From Staphylococcus nepalensis (GTDB lineage: Bacteria > Bacillota > Bacilli > Staphylococcales > Staphylococcaceae), in the NCBI RefSeq assembly GCF_014635045.1, contig NZ_BMCF01000004.1, positions 62,001-126,000 on the forward strand: a DNA stretch of 64,000 nt. Direction: 5' to 3'. Both the position numbers and the translations under genes were made by a program. Under the pieces are notes generated by a model that saw nothing but the letters and a program-made list of their open reading frames with translations, was not told the origin of the DNA and did no database searches. Below, piece by piece: positions 49,128 through 58,889 of the stretch (position 1 is its first letter; each line of letters begins with the position of its first letter).

Positions 49128-49880
49128 ATGCGTAAAACAATTCTAGTAACTGGTAGCAGTAGGGGGTTGGGCGCAACGATTGCAAAAACTTTAGCTGCTC
49201 AAGGCCACAATGTGATTATCAATTATGTTCAGAACGAAACTTTGGCAAAGCAATTGGTAAATGAAATCGGAAATGACCTTGCGCTTGCAATACAAGCAGA
49301 TATCACTGACAGAGCACAAGTTGATCAGTTAATTGCGACAGCATCCACTCACTTTGGAAAAATAGATGCGGTTGTGAACAATGCACTAGTAGGGTTTAAG
49401 TTTGACCCTACCTCTCAAAAATCGTTTAAAGATTTATCTTGGACGGATTACCAACAACAAATTGATGGTACATTAAAAGGCGCTTTTAATGTCACGCAAA
49501 GTGTTATTCAACAATTTATCCAAAACAAATCAGGAACCATCCTATCAATTGGAACAAATTTATATCAAAACCCGGTCGTCCCCTATCATGAATACACGAC
49601 AGCCAAGGCAGGCTTAATCGGTTTCACAAGAAATATCGCTGCCGAATTAGGTCAATATGGCATCAATGCTAATGTAGTTTCTGGCGGCTTATTAAAATCT
49701 ACAGACGCCAGTGCAGTAACATCAGATGCAGTATTTGATTTAATTGCACAGACTACCCCATTACGTAAAGTTACATCTCCACAAGACGTTGCAAATATGG
49801 TTGCTTATTTAGTTACAGACCAGGCCAAAGGTATAACTGGTCAAAACTTTACCATTGACGGTGGCTTAACAATGAATTAA
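49128..49880 (+). CDS. Short-chain dehydrogenase/reductase under TPP control
   Basis: 250-residue classical SDR of the FabG-like kind. The NAD(P)-binding motif TGSSRGLG is at 8-15 and the catalytic Tyr156/Lys160 pair in YTTAK is present. Two changes stand out against FabG: the catalytic serine position is Thr143 (SIGTNL), and NNAG reads NNAL (84-87). The start is the ATG after AGGAG; the frame extends upstream into the terminator and is not used. The TPP riboswitch implies a thiamine-related role, either salvage or conversion of a precursor. From memory, thiamine-regulon surveys list a THI-element-linked oxidoreductase called oarX; I cannot confirm that this is it. The next gene, a monooxygenase, is broken, so the pathway may be incomplete. 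Confidence 0.85.
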   Translation: MRKTILVTGSSRGLGATIAKTLAAQGHNVIINYVQNETLAKQLVNEIGNDLALAIQADITDRAQVDQLIATASTHFGKIDAVVNNALVGFKFDPTSQKSFKDLSWTDYQQQIDGTLKGAFNVTQSVIQQFIQNKSGTILSIGTNLYQNPVVPYHEYTTAKAGLIGFTRNIAAELGQYGINANVVSGGLLKSTDASAVTSDAVFDLIAQTTPLRKVTSPQDVANMVAYLVTDQAKGITGQNFTIDGGLTMN

Positions 49881-49912
49881 AAATAATTGAGGAATGGAGG
49901 TCGAAGTAATCA

Positions 49913-50669
49913 ATGACACATACACGACATCTCAATATTGGTGTTTGAATTTATGGCTGTGGTCATCATCAAGCTGCTTGGCGTATGCCTAAGTCTAGCA
50001 TTGGACGCATTAGTGATATAACATATTATCAATCATTAGGCCAAATAGCAGAACAAGGAGTATTTGATGATGTGTTTTTTGCAGATAACCAATCTTTCCC
50101 AGCTCAATCTGATAGTGATATGCCAGCATTTTGGTTTGATCCTTTAATGAATTTAGCAGCAATACCACAAGTTACTTAAAATATCGGATTAGTTGCTACT
50201 ATTTCGAGTACTTTTTCTAATCCGTTTACCGTCGCAAGACAATTATTAAGCCTTGATTATATGAGTCATGAACGCGCAGGTTGGAGTTTAGTCACATCTA
50301 TGTCAGATTTAGAAGCGGCTAATCACGGTATGTCCAGACTACCTGACCATCATGAGCGTTATAAAAAAGCAGATGAATTTGCATTCGTAACAAACCAATT
50401 ATTAGAATCTTGCCATGTTTCAGATTTTTTGGGTAACAAGGAAAAAATATTTTAGTAAATAGTGATGGTATTAACGCTATAAATTATGAAGGACACTATT
50501 TCAATGTACAAGGCCCTTTAACTACGCCGAGTAGCCCACAAGGTAAACCTGTCGCAATGCAAGCTGGCGCTTCAGATTCTGGCATTGCTTTAGCTACTAA
50601 ATATGCAGATGCTGTTTACGCTGTAGCATGGAATGCGAAACAGGCTACGATTTCAGAAAGAAGTTAAAT
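49913..50669 (+). pseudogene. Broken flavin-dependent monooxygenase (luciferase-like, NtaA/SnaA type)
   Basis: A remnant of an FMN-dependent class C monooxygenase. Reading through the lesions gives recognisable family text: FDDVFFADNQ, WFDPLMNLAAI, NIGLVATISSTFSNPFTVARQ, LLSLDYMSHERAGW, HHERYKKADEF, INYEGHYFNVQGPL, GKPVAMQAGASDSG, ATKYADAVYAVAW. Lesions: TGA at codon 12 (49946-49948), TAA at 50177-50179, a frameshift just before TAG at 50453-50455, and another frame change near 50638. At about 50670 the gene is replaced by transposase sequence. It starts 32 bases after the dehydrogenase with a GGAGG site, so it was the second gene of the TPP-controlled operon. The original substrate is unknown. 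Confidence 0.88.
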
Positions 50670-51793
50670 TGTAAATTAACACAAGAAGAAATAGATTTAA
50701 TTGGTACTCATTTGGATAAAGAAATCGAAGATTTAAATCATTACATTGAACATGAAAAATCTACTCGGTTAAGAAAGCAAACACGTCAAAAGCGAACTGA
50801 AATCAAAAGATATAAAAAGAAATTCGCTGCTTAGTCAGAACGAAAGTATAAATATAAAACACAAAAAGCCATACTCCAAGATAGAAATAGTTATTCTAAG
50901 ACAGACCATGATGCGACTTTCATGAGAATGAAAGAAGACCATATGAAAAATGGACAACTTAAGCCAGGATATCATTTACAAATAGCGACAAATTCTCAAT
51001 TTGTTTTATCATATGATGTGTATCAAAATCCGACAGACACAAGAACAATGATTCCTCTTTTAACTTTAATTAAAGAGACCTACGGTCATTTACCTGAATA
51101 TATTGTAGCTGATGCTGGTTATGGTAGTGAACCTAATTATATGGCAATTATAGATGAATTTAATCGAACACCGCTCATAACTTATGGCATGTTTATTAAA
51201 GATAAAACTAACAAATATAAAAGTGACATTTTTAATACTCACAATTGGGAATATGATGAAATCAATGATGAATTTATTTGCCCGAATCATAAAAGACTTG
51301 GTTTTAAAAGATATGCCTATCGCCATGATAAATATGGGTTTAGGAAAGATTTTAAATTATATGAATGCGATGATTGTTCAGAATGTCCACTGAAGAACGA
51401 TTGTATGAAATCAAATTCACAATCGAATAAAAAATAATGAGAAATTATAACTGGGAATATTTCAAAGCCCAGATCAATCAAAAGCTTTCGGAACCAGAAA
51501 CAAAAGAAATCTACAATCAAAGAAAAATGGATGTAGAACCTGTTTTTGGATTTATGAAGGCTATTTTGGGTTTCACTCGAATGTCGGTTAGAGGCATAAA
51601 TAAAGTCAAAAGAGAACTGGGCTTTGTATTAATGGCACTTAATATAAGAAAAGTAGTAGCTCAACGAGCTAACTATAATCAAAACAATAATGAAAAAGGC
51701 AATTTCTATATTATTTCAATAGAAATTGCCTTCTCTCTTGTCCAAGAACTTTATGTCCCGGCCTCAAATTTTTCTTTTAAGCGTAGGTATTGA
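50670..51793 (+). pseudogene. IS1182-type transposase remnant
   Basis: The C-terminal two thirds of a DDE transposase of the IS1182/IS1272 kind common in staphylococci. Characteristic stretches: LTQEEIDLIGTHLDKEIEDL, DATFMRMKEDHMKNGQLKPG, IVADAGYGSE, CDDCSECPLKNDC, DVEPVFGFMKAILGF, RELGFVLMALNIRK. The N-terminal part is missing and replaced by the monooxygenase remnant. TAG at 50832-50834 interrupts the frame, and one base is missing in an A-run at 51429-51434, where KK should continue into IMRNYNW. No functional transposase can be made. The right end may lie near 51752, where a TTTATGTCCCGGCCTC motif occurs; no left end is visible. Confidence 0.9.
51696..51732 (+). repeat. Perfect 14-bp hairpin at the 3' end of the transposase remnant
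   Basis: AAGGCAATTTCTAT and its exact reverse complement around a nine-base loop. Probably the IS transcript terminator or subterminal structure. Confidence 0.7.
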
Positions 51794-51843
51794 TATTCCA
51801 TACGTATTCGTTTAATCCATTTGGTTGGTCTTTTAAGCAAACA

Positions 51844-53211
51844 TTAAAATGGCAAGTTCATACCGTTAAGCATATTTTCCATTTGTTTACGTTTACCTTT
51901 TTTGCCTTTACCGCCACCAGAAAATTGTTTCATCATTTTCTTCATCTCATTAAATTGTTTCATTAGTCTATTGACTTCTTGGACAGTTCGACCAGAACCT
52001 TTAGCAATACGTTTTTTACGGGATACATTCAATGTTTCTGGATTGTTACGCTCATTCGGTGTCATAGATTGAATAATCGCTTTGATATGGTCAATTTGTT
52101 TTTCATCCATATTTAAATTGTTAACACCTTTCATCTTGTTCATACCAGGAATCATTTTCATAACATCATCTAACGGGCCAAGATTTTTCACTTGATCTAA
52201 TTGTCCTAAGAAATCTTCTAATGTAAATGACGACGTACGCATTTTCTTTTCTAAATCTTTGGCTTTGTCTTCATCCACATCTTGCTGTGCTTTTTCAATT
52301 AAGCTTAACACATCACCCATACCTAATATACGTGATGCCATACGTTCTGGATGGAAGGGTTCTAAGCCATCTAATTTTTCACTCATACCAACAAATTTAA
52401 TTGGTTTTTGTGTTACCGCTCTAATTGATAATGCAGCACCACCACGTGTATCGCCATCTAATTTAGTCAACGTAACACCTGAAACCTCTAACTGTTCATC
52501 AAAAGATTGGGCGACATTAACTGCATCTTGACCAGTCATAGCATCCACAACAAGCATAATCTCATCTGGTTGTGTAATCTCTTTAACATCACTTAATTCT
52601 TCCATCAATGCTTCATCCACATGTAAACGACCTGCAGTATCAATAATCACAAAGTCTAAATGTGCTTCTTTAGCATGTTTAATTGCATTTTCTACTATTT
52701 GTTGCGGTTTTACTTGATCTCCTTCGCTATAGACAGGAATATCAATTTGTTTACCTACAGTCTGTAACTGATCAATCGCAGCTGGACGGTAAATATCTGC
52801 TGCTACTAATAAAGGTTTTTTGTTATATTTTTTACGCATTAATAATGCTAATTTACCAGCGGTCGTTGTTTTACCTGCACCTTGTAAACCAACCATCATC
52901 ACTACTGTTGGTGGTTTATTAGCCATCTGAATTGTAGCATTTTCGCCACCCATCAGTTGTGTTAATTCTTCTTGTACAATCTTAATAACTTGTTGCCCAG
53001 GTGTTAATGATTTCATTACATCTGAACCTAAAGCTCGTTCTGATACGGTTTTGACAAAATCTTTTACAACTTTAAAGTTAACATCGGCTTCAAGTAATGC
53101 CAGTCTGACTTCTCGCATCATCAATTTAATATCTGCTTCTGTCACTTTTCCTTTGCCTCGGATTTTTTGCATCGTCCCTTGAAGACGATCGGACAGTCCT
53201 TCAAATGCCAT
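51844..53211 (-). CDS. ffh: Signal recognition particle protein Ffh
   Basis: SRP54-type GTPase that, with scRNA, targets nascent membrane proteins; 455 residues. N domain, then G domain with P-loop GLQGAGKTTTAGKLA near residue 107, DTAGRLHVDEALM and TKLDGDTRGGAAL; the C-terminal M domain (about 300-440) is methionine-rich (PGMNKMKG, MKKMMKQFSGGGKGKKGK). It follows ylxM by 26 bases. It ends about 50 bases from the IS remnant on the other strand. Confidence 0.98.
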   Translation of the reverse strand: MAFEGLSDRLQGTMQKIRGKGKVTEADIKLMMREVRLALLEADVNFKVVKDFVKTVSERALGSDVMKSLTPGQQVIKIVQEELTQLMGGENATIQMANKPPTVVMMVGLQGAGKTTTAGKLALLMRKKYNKKPLLVAADIYRPAAIDQLQTVGKQIDIPVYSEGDQVKPQQIVENAIKHAKEAHLDFVIIDTAGRLHVDEALMEELSDVKEITQPDEIMLVVDAMTGQDAVNVAQSFDEQLEVSGVTLTKLDGDTRGGAALSIRAVTQKPIKFVGMSEKLDGLEPFHPERMASRILGMGDVLSLIEKAQQDVDEDKAKDLEKKMRTSSFTLEDFLGQLDQVKNLGPLDDVMKMIPGMNKMKGVNNLNMDEKQIDHIKAIIQSMTPNERNNPETLNVSRKKRIAKGSGRTVQEVNRLMKQFNEMKKMMKQFSGGGKGKKGKRKQMENMLNGMNLPF

Positions 53212-53237
53212 ATCAATACCCTCCTTTATGTGTTCTA

Positions 53238-53570
53238 TTATTCTAAATCTTCAAGTGATTGAAGATACTGTTTTATTTTTTCTGGATCATTAACGTATTG
53301 TTTCATTTGTTCATATATATTTTGACGTTTTTCAAAGTTTTGATAAAGGCCTAATTTAGCTTCATAATCTTCTACTAAATCACCAGTTCTTCTTATGTTA
53401 TCATACACTGCTTGACGGCTCACATCAAATGTATCAGCAATCTCGCTTAAAGAATAATCTTGTAAATAAAATAGTTCTAGGTAATTACGTTGCTTATCCG
53501 TTAATAGTGCTTGATAAAAATCAAACAAATAATTCATACGTATTGTTTTAATTAAATCATTTTGGCTCAT
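53238..53570 (-). CDS. ylxM: YlxM, helix-turn-helix SRP-associated protein
   Basis: 110-residue UPF0122-family protein with a sigma-70 region-4-like helix-turn-helix: [20 protein letters not shown] followed by [17 protein letters not shown]. In streptococci and staphylococci YlxM has been linked to SRP assembly. The start is the ATG of MSQNDLIK, which overlaps the end of ftsY by 14 bases. The frame is open 23 codons further inside ftsY, but those residues do not match the family. Confidence 0.93.
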   Translation of the reverse strand: MSQNDLIKTIRMNYLFDFYQALLTDKQRNYLELFYLQDYSLSEIADTFDVSRQAVYDNIRRTGDLVEDYEAKLGLYQNFEKRQNIYEQMKQYVNDPEKIKQYLQSLEDLE

Positions 53571-54792
53571 CTGTATGCCCTTCATTCTGTTCATTACTAT
53601 TATCTGAATGATCTTCAGATTTATCTGAACTATCAACATTTTGTTCGATCATATCTGCAAATAATCCATATACATAACTTTCGGGGTTAAATGGTTGTAA
53701 ATCATCTAATTTTTCACCTAAACCTACATACTTAACTGGTATTTTAAGTTCATTACGTATCGCTAATACAATACCACCTTTTGCAGTACCGTCTAATTTA
53801 GTCAACACAATACCAGTTACATTGGTAACTTCTTTGAATGATTTAGCTTGAGATAATGCATTTTGTCCAGTGGTTGCGTCTAAGCAAAGTAAAACTTCAT
53901 GTGGTGCCTCAGGTACTGCTCGACCTATGACACGTTTGACTTTTTCTAATTCATTCATTAAATTAGATTTATTTTGTAAACGACCTGCAGTATCACAAAT
54001 GAGAATATCCACACCTTTACTTTTAGCTGCATTAATTGCATCATACATAACAGCTGCTGGGTCGGAACCTTCTTTTTGGCTCATTACCTCGACGCCAACA
54101 CGATCTCCCCAAATTTTGAGTTGTTCGATTGCTCCAGCTCTGAATGTATCACCAGCTGCAAGCATTACTTTTTTACCTTCAGCTTGGTAACGATGCGCTA
54201 ATTTACCTATCGTTGTTGTTTTCCCAACACCATTAACGCCTACCATTAAAATAACATTTAATTCTTCGTTTTCAATGTTCATAATCTCTGAATGTTCATC
54301 ATCTTGGTGGTATATTTCAACGATTTTTTCCACAATAACTTCTCGTAAATCTTCTGTTTCAGAAATATTACGACGTTGCGCCTCTGTACGTAACTCTTCA
54401 ACAAGTTCCATTACTGTATTAAACCCAACATCTGCAGTAATTAACATTTCTTCTAACGCTTCAAAGAAATCTTCATCTACTTTACGGTATCGTGCAATTA
54501 AACTATTTAATTGTTCTTGGAAATTCTCACGTGATTTTTCTAAACCAGCTCTAAATTTTGCTCCTAATTGTTGTGCTTCAATTTCTTCAAAATCTTCAAT
54601 TGAGATTAAGCCGTCGTCATCAAAATCTGCTTCTTTTAATTTCTTGGGTTTTTTATTTTTTTCTTGTGGTTCCTCTGATACTTGAGATTGTTCTGCATCT
54701 AATTCGGATTGTTGCGCTTCGTTTAGCTCGTCCTGATTATGTTTTTCTGTAGAAGATGTAAATTTATCCTTTAATCGTTTGAAAAAGCTCAT
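53557..54792 (-). CDS. ftsY: Signal recognition particle receptor FtsY
   Basis: SRP receptor GTPase, 411 residues. An acidic, Gln/Glu-rich N-terminal A domain (about 1-75), then the NG domain with P-loop [15 protein letters not shown] near 195, [13 protein letters not shown] and [11 protein letters not shown] hydrophilic 25-residue tail rich in Ser, Asp and Asn follows the usual end ([10 protein letters not shown]). It overlaps smc upstream by four bases (ATGA) and ylxM downstream by 14, so all three are translationally coupled. Confidence 0.97.
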   Translation of the reverse strand: MSFFKRLKDKFTSSTEKHNQDELNEAQQSELDAEQSQVSEEPQEKNKKPKKLKEADFDDDGLISIEDFEEIEAQQLGAKFRAGLEKSRENFQEQLNSLIARYRKVDEDFFEALEEMLITADVGFNTVMELVEELRTEAQRRNISETEDLREVIVEKIVEIYHQDDEHSEIMNIENEELNVILMVGVNGVGKTTTIGKLAHRYQAEGKKVMLAAGDTFRAGAIEQLKIWGDRVGVEVMSQKEGSDPAAVMYDAINAAKSKGVDILICDTAGRLQNKSNLMNELEKVKRVIGRAVPEAPHEVLLCLDATTGQNALSQAKSFKEVTNVTGIVLTKLDGTAKGGIVLAIRNELKIPVKYVGLGEKLDDLQPFNPESYVYGLFADMIEQNVDSSDKSEDHSDNSNEQNEGHTDEPK

Positions 54793-57700
54793 ACTTGTTC
54801 CTCCTTCATGACCTCATCAATAGTGTTTAAATTGACACTTACTAATTTTGATACGCCTGATTCCTGCATCGTTACACCATATAAGCAATCAGAGAACTCC
54901 ATCGTGCCTTTACGGTGCGTTATAACAATAAACTGAGTTTGACTCGACAATTCTTTTAAATATTGTGCATAACGTATCACATTGGCCTCATCTAACGCAG
55001 CTTCAACCTCATCTAAAATAACAAATGGCGCAGACCTTACCTTTAAAATTGCAAATAGCAAAGCAATCGCACTTAAAGCACGCTCACCGCCACTTAATAG
55101 CGATAAGTTTTGTAATTTTTTACCAGGAGGTTGTACGATAATATCTACACCTGCTGATAAATAATCATCATCTGTCAGACGTAATTCCGCCTGTCCACCA
55201 CCGAATAATGATTTAAATACTTCTGAAAAATGGCTTTGTACTGCATGAAAGGTAGTTTTAAATCTATCTTTTACCTCTTTATCCATTTCTTCTATTAGCT
55301 GTTCTAAAGTTGCTTTAGCAGCTCTTAAATCTGCACGTTGATCATTTAAGAATGTGTAACGTTCATTAATTTCTTCAAACTGCTCAATTGCATTTAAATT
55401 TACAGGACCTAATTCTTCGATTGACATTTTAGTTAATTTAACTTTTTTACGCAACGATTCAATGTCTTCTTCTAAAGTGTATAATGTGCTTGCACGTTCA
55501 TATGTCAGATGGTATTGCTCACTGAGATGATCAATCGCATGGTTAATTAATACATCTAAACGAGATTGCTCAGCTTTAATGTCTTGGTAACGATTTTCGA
55601 TTGATAAAATATCTTGGTTTGCTTCTTGTAATTTCTGTTCTGTCACTTCGATTGTATCATTCAACGATTGTCTTTGTGATTTAACAGTTTCTAAATCTTC
55701 CGTTAATTGGTTCTTATCACTTTTACTTTGTTCAATGTTGTTTTGAATTGTTTTAAAAGCTTTTTCCCCGGTCATTTCATCCGAATTAAATAATTCAATC
55801 TGTTCTTTTAGTTTTTGCTTTTGATCTGTGAGTTGTGTCAGTTGATTATTTAATCTCTTTTCAGATTGTTTTTGAGCGCTTAATCTCTCTTTAATCACTG
55901 CTAAATCAGATTGTTTTTGATGTAATTTTTGTTGTATTTGCGTTGTGCTTTCTTTACCTTCTTTAGACAGTTTTGTATAAAGATGGATGTCGCCTTCTAA
56001 TTTTTGCAATTGTTTTTTAATGATTGCTAACTGTTCTTTTTTTTCATTTAATGTTTGCTTACTCGTTTCGCTTTGGTAGCCATCATTTTTTTCAAATTCA
56101 AATTCTTCGTGTTCATTTTTTAAATGTGCTTCTTGTTTACGTAATCTATCCAGTTCTAAATCATACTCATGAGCACGCTGTTTTATGGCATTATAATGTT
56201 GACTTGTATCAAAATAAGTATTACTTAACGCCTCAGATTCTTCTTTAATAGCTTGAAATTGCTTTTCAAATGTAACAGTTTGTTGCTGGTAATCCTCTAA
56301 TTGGGCACGCATAGTCGAAAGTTCATCTTTTTGAGATAGTATGCTCTTTGTTTTACGTTCGCCACCACCAGTCATTGAACCTCCGGGATTTACGATATCT
56401 CCTTCGAGCGTTACAATGCGTGTGCGATAACGAATTTGTCTCGCTAATTCATTGGCATTTTTTAAATTATCTACAATTATTGTATTACCAAGCAGGTTTT
56501 GGATAATATGTTTATAATCCGCTTCAACTTGTATCGCGTTTGATGCAATATTGATAAACCCAGTAGCGTTTTCCGTTATATTTAAAATATCATGTGCTAC
56601 GTGACGTGGTTGAATAACATTTAATGGTAAAAATGTCGCTCTACCGAGTCCGTTCTGTTTTAAATATTGTATTGCTTGTCGGCCATCCTTTTCAGAATCT
56701 ACAATAATATGTTGTAAAGAAGCACCAAGTGCCGTTTCGATTGCTTTAGTTAAATTGGATGGCACATTGATTATTTCTGCAACTGCGCCTCGTATACCAG
56801 ATAATTTATTGTTTTTAGCCTTCAATATATGTTTTACGCCATTAAAGAAATAACTATATTCTTCTTGTTGTGTTGCTAAACTATCAATACGTGATTTTAA
56901 TTTCTCATTAAACCTATAAGCTTGGTGTAGCTTTTCTTCATGCTCGTTTTGTTGATTCTTTAGTCGTGTTAATTTCTTTTCATATTCGGCCAAATGATTT
57001 TCCGCTTTTTTAAAATCTTTATGCGCGATCATACTTTGTTTCTCTGTTTCGCTAATTTGATTTTGAATGTTTTTTAATTCTTTATATGCATCTAATAGTC
57101 GAGAATCAAGTCGAGATTGCTTATTTTCATTTTCTTGAATTGTATGTTCTAAAAAGCGAATGTCATTATTAACATCTGATTGTTCTGATATAAGTTGGTA
57201 ATACTCATCTTTAATTGCTTCTAATTTTTCGTCATGTTGTTCATCAGATACATAGAGTTGTGATTCATATTGTTGTATTTCTTCATTCAACGCTTTTTGT
57301 TTCTCTTTTAACTGCGTAAGTTGTTCTTTCGCATCTACTTGCTCTTGTTGGATATTCGTAATTTGAATCTCGAGGCTTTCTTGTTCTTCTTCAAAACGCG
57401 CGTTGGTTTGTGATTGATTTTTTTTACGTTCTTCCAACACATTTAATTGACCAGCAAATTTTTCGACTTCTTCTGTTGCCTTAACGAGTTGGTAATTCAA
57501 TGATTCTATTTTTTCATCTAATTGCTGTCGTTCAGATTTATATTTATTTAGTGCTTGTGTGTGTTGTACTTTTTCTGCATCTTTTGCAGCTTGTTGACTT
57601 TTCAAATGATTTAAATTTTCATCGAGCTCATGAATATTTTGGCTATATTGTTCAATATCATAAACCGTTACTAATACATCACTTTTTTCCATTTCATTAG

Positions 57701-58358
57701 ATAAATGTTTGTATTCTTTTGCAATTGCCGCTTCCTCTCGTAAAGGTTCGACGCGACCTTCTAAATCATACAAAATATCTTCTACACGTGTAAGGTTATC
57801 TTCTGTTTGATCTAATTTTTGAACAGAATTAGCTTTTCTTTTTTTATATTTTAAAACACCCGCAGATTCTTCTAGTATTTGTCTTCTATCAATTGGCTTA
57901 GCATTGAGTATTTCATCAACCCGACCTTGAGATATAATACTAAATGCTTCTTTACCTAATCCTGAATCTAAAAATAGTTCGATAATGTCTTTGAGCCTTG
58001 CACGATCGTTATTTAAATAATATTCACTTTCTCCACTGCGGTATAAACGACGTGTCACAGCCAGTTCTTGTGTATCAACATTTAACTTACCTGAACTATT
58101 GTCTAATTTTAATCTTACTTCAGCAAAATTTTGAGCTTTTCTATGTTCAGCACCGGAAAAAATAATATCTTCCATTTTAGCACCACGTAGTGATTTAGCA
58201 GATTGTTCGCCTAACACCCACTTGATTGCATCCGTAATATTACTCTTACCACTACCATTAGGTCCTACTATTGCTGTGACGCCTTCATCAAACTGTACGT
58301 TGGTATGTTCAGCAAATGATTTAAAGCCAAAGGCATCAATTGATTTCAAATATACCAT
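54789..58358 (-). CDS. smc: Chromosome partition protein Smc
   Basis: SMC condensin ATPase, 1189 residues. Walker A GPNGSGKSN at 32-40 in the N-terminal head, long coiled coil (about 170-500), hinge (about 505-675, with IRGAVAEIINVP and GGSMTGGGERK), returning coiled coil, and C-terminal head with the ABC signature LSLLSGGERALSAIALLFAI and Walker B PFVILDEVEAALDEANV. It forms dimers that load at the origin with ScpA and ScpB. It overlaps ftsY. It is separated from rnc by 531 bases. Confidence 0.98.
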   Translation of the reverse strand: MVYLKSIDAFGFKSFAEHTNVQFDEGVTAIVGPNGSGKSNITDAIKWVLGEQSAKSLRGAKMEDIIFSGAEHRKAQNFAEVRLKLDNSSGKLNVDTQELAVTRRLYRSGESEYYLNNDRARLKDIIELFLDSGLGKEAFSIISQGRVDEILNAKPIDRRQILEESAGVLKYKKRKANSVQKLDQTEDNLTRVEDILYDLEGRVEPLREEAAIAKEYKHLSNEMEKSDVLVTVYDIEQYSQNIHELDENLNHLKSQQAAKDAEKVQHTQALNKYKSERQQLDEKIESLNYQLVKATEEVEKFAGQLNVLEERKKNQSQTNARFEEEQESLEIQITNIQQEQVDAKEQLTQLKEKQKALNEEIQQYESQLYVSDEQHDEKLEAIKDEYYQLISEQSDVNNDIRFLEHTIQENENKQSRLDSRLLDAYKELKNIQNQISETEKQSMIAHKDFKKAENHLAEYEKKLTRLKNQQNEHEEKLHQAYRFNEKLKSRIDSLATQQEEYSYFFNGVKHILKAKNNKLSGIRGAVAEIINVPSNLTKAIETALGASLQHIIVDSEKDGRQAIQYLKQNGLGRATFLPLNVIQPRHVAHDILNITENATGFINIASNAIQVEADYKHIIQNLLGNTIIVDNLKNANELARQIRYRTRIVTLEGDIVNPGGSMTGGGERKTKSILSQKDELSTMRAQLEDYQQQTVTFEKQFQAIKEESEALSNTYFDTSQHYNAIKQRAHEYDLELDRLRKQEAHLKNEHEEFEFEKNDGYQSETSKQTLNEKKEQLAIIKKQLQKLEGDIHLYTKLSKEGKESTTQIQQKLHQKQSDLAVIKERLSAQKQSEKRLNNQLTQLTDQKQKLKEQIELFNSDEMTGEKAFKTIQNNIEQSKSDKNQLTEDLETVKSQRQSLNDTIEVTEQKLQEANQDILSIENRYQDIKAEQSRLDVLINHAIDHLSEQYHLTYERASTLYTLEEDIESLRKKVKLTKMSIEELGPVNLNAIEQFEEINERYTFLNDQRADLRAAKATLEQLIEEMDKEVKDRFKTTFHAVQSHFSEVFKSLFGGGQAELRLTDDDYLSAGVDIIVQPPGKKLQNLSLLSGGERALSAIALLFAILKVRSAPFVILDEVEAALDEANVIRYAQYLKELSSQTQFIVITHRKGTMEFSDCLYGVTMQESGVSKLVSVNLNTIDEVMKEEQV

Positions 58359-58889
58359 GCTATTCTCCTTTAAAGTGTTTCTTAGGTGCGGGATAGAAAC
58401 TGGGGCTTATATATGCAAATATAAAATTAGTAATTGTGACTAGTTTGAAGCACTTTATATCAAACTTTAAAGTACTATTGTAAAAGAATGCCTTCTATAG
58501 CTATCCATCTTAAAGTTAACATCGTTTATGTGTATACTTAGAACTATGTAATACTCTTAGCTTAAGCGTTTTTCCTAGTCATCAATGCCTCAGGAAGACA
58601 ACGAATTTTTTAAAAAGTTTAAATTTCTGTCTTAACCCCATCTACTCATCCTCGCATAATTAACGTGTCAATAAATTTGGTACAAATACGCTTAAATCTC
58701 AACATCTATTGTACAGTTATAATTTAATATTATATTCCAGTATTTATAACAAGTTCATTATGATTCGTCTTTTAGAAATACTTATACATTCGTTTATTTT
58801 TACTAATGTTTAATTAAATTTTATTTATCATATATTATGAAAGTTTGCATTAATGTTGTATAGTTCACACAATGCTTTACTATTTGTTA
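58359..58889. other. Intergenic region rnc-smc (531 bp)
   Basis: No coding region, hairpin or repeat of note. A GGGATAGAAACTGGGGCT stretch near 58390 resembles the GC-rich intergenic repeats of staphylococci. The smc promoter must lie here. Confidence 0.5.

Noticed and set aside
49985-50179. Small plus-strand protein of 64 residues
   Set aside because: It is a fragment of the broken monooxygenase in the same frame as the next fragment, not a gene of its own.
50628-50834. Small plus-strand protein of 68 residues
   Set aside because: It is a chimera of monooxygenase tail and transposase, with no ribosome binding site.
51184-51393. Plus-strand 69-residue frame inside the transposase remnant
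   Set aside because: Out of frame with the transposase and without family similarity; a shadow of the real coding frame.
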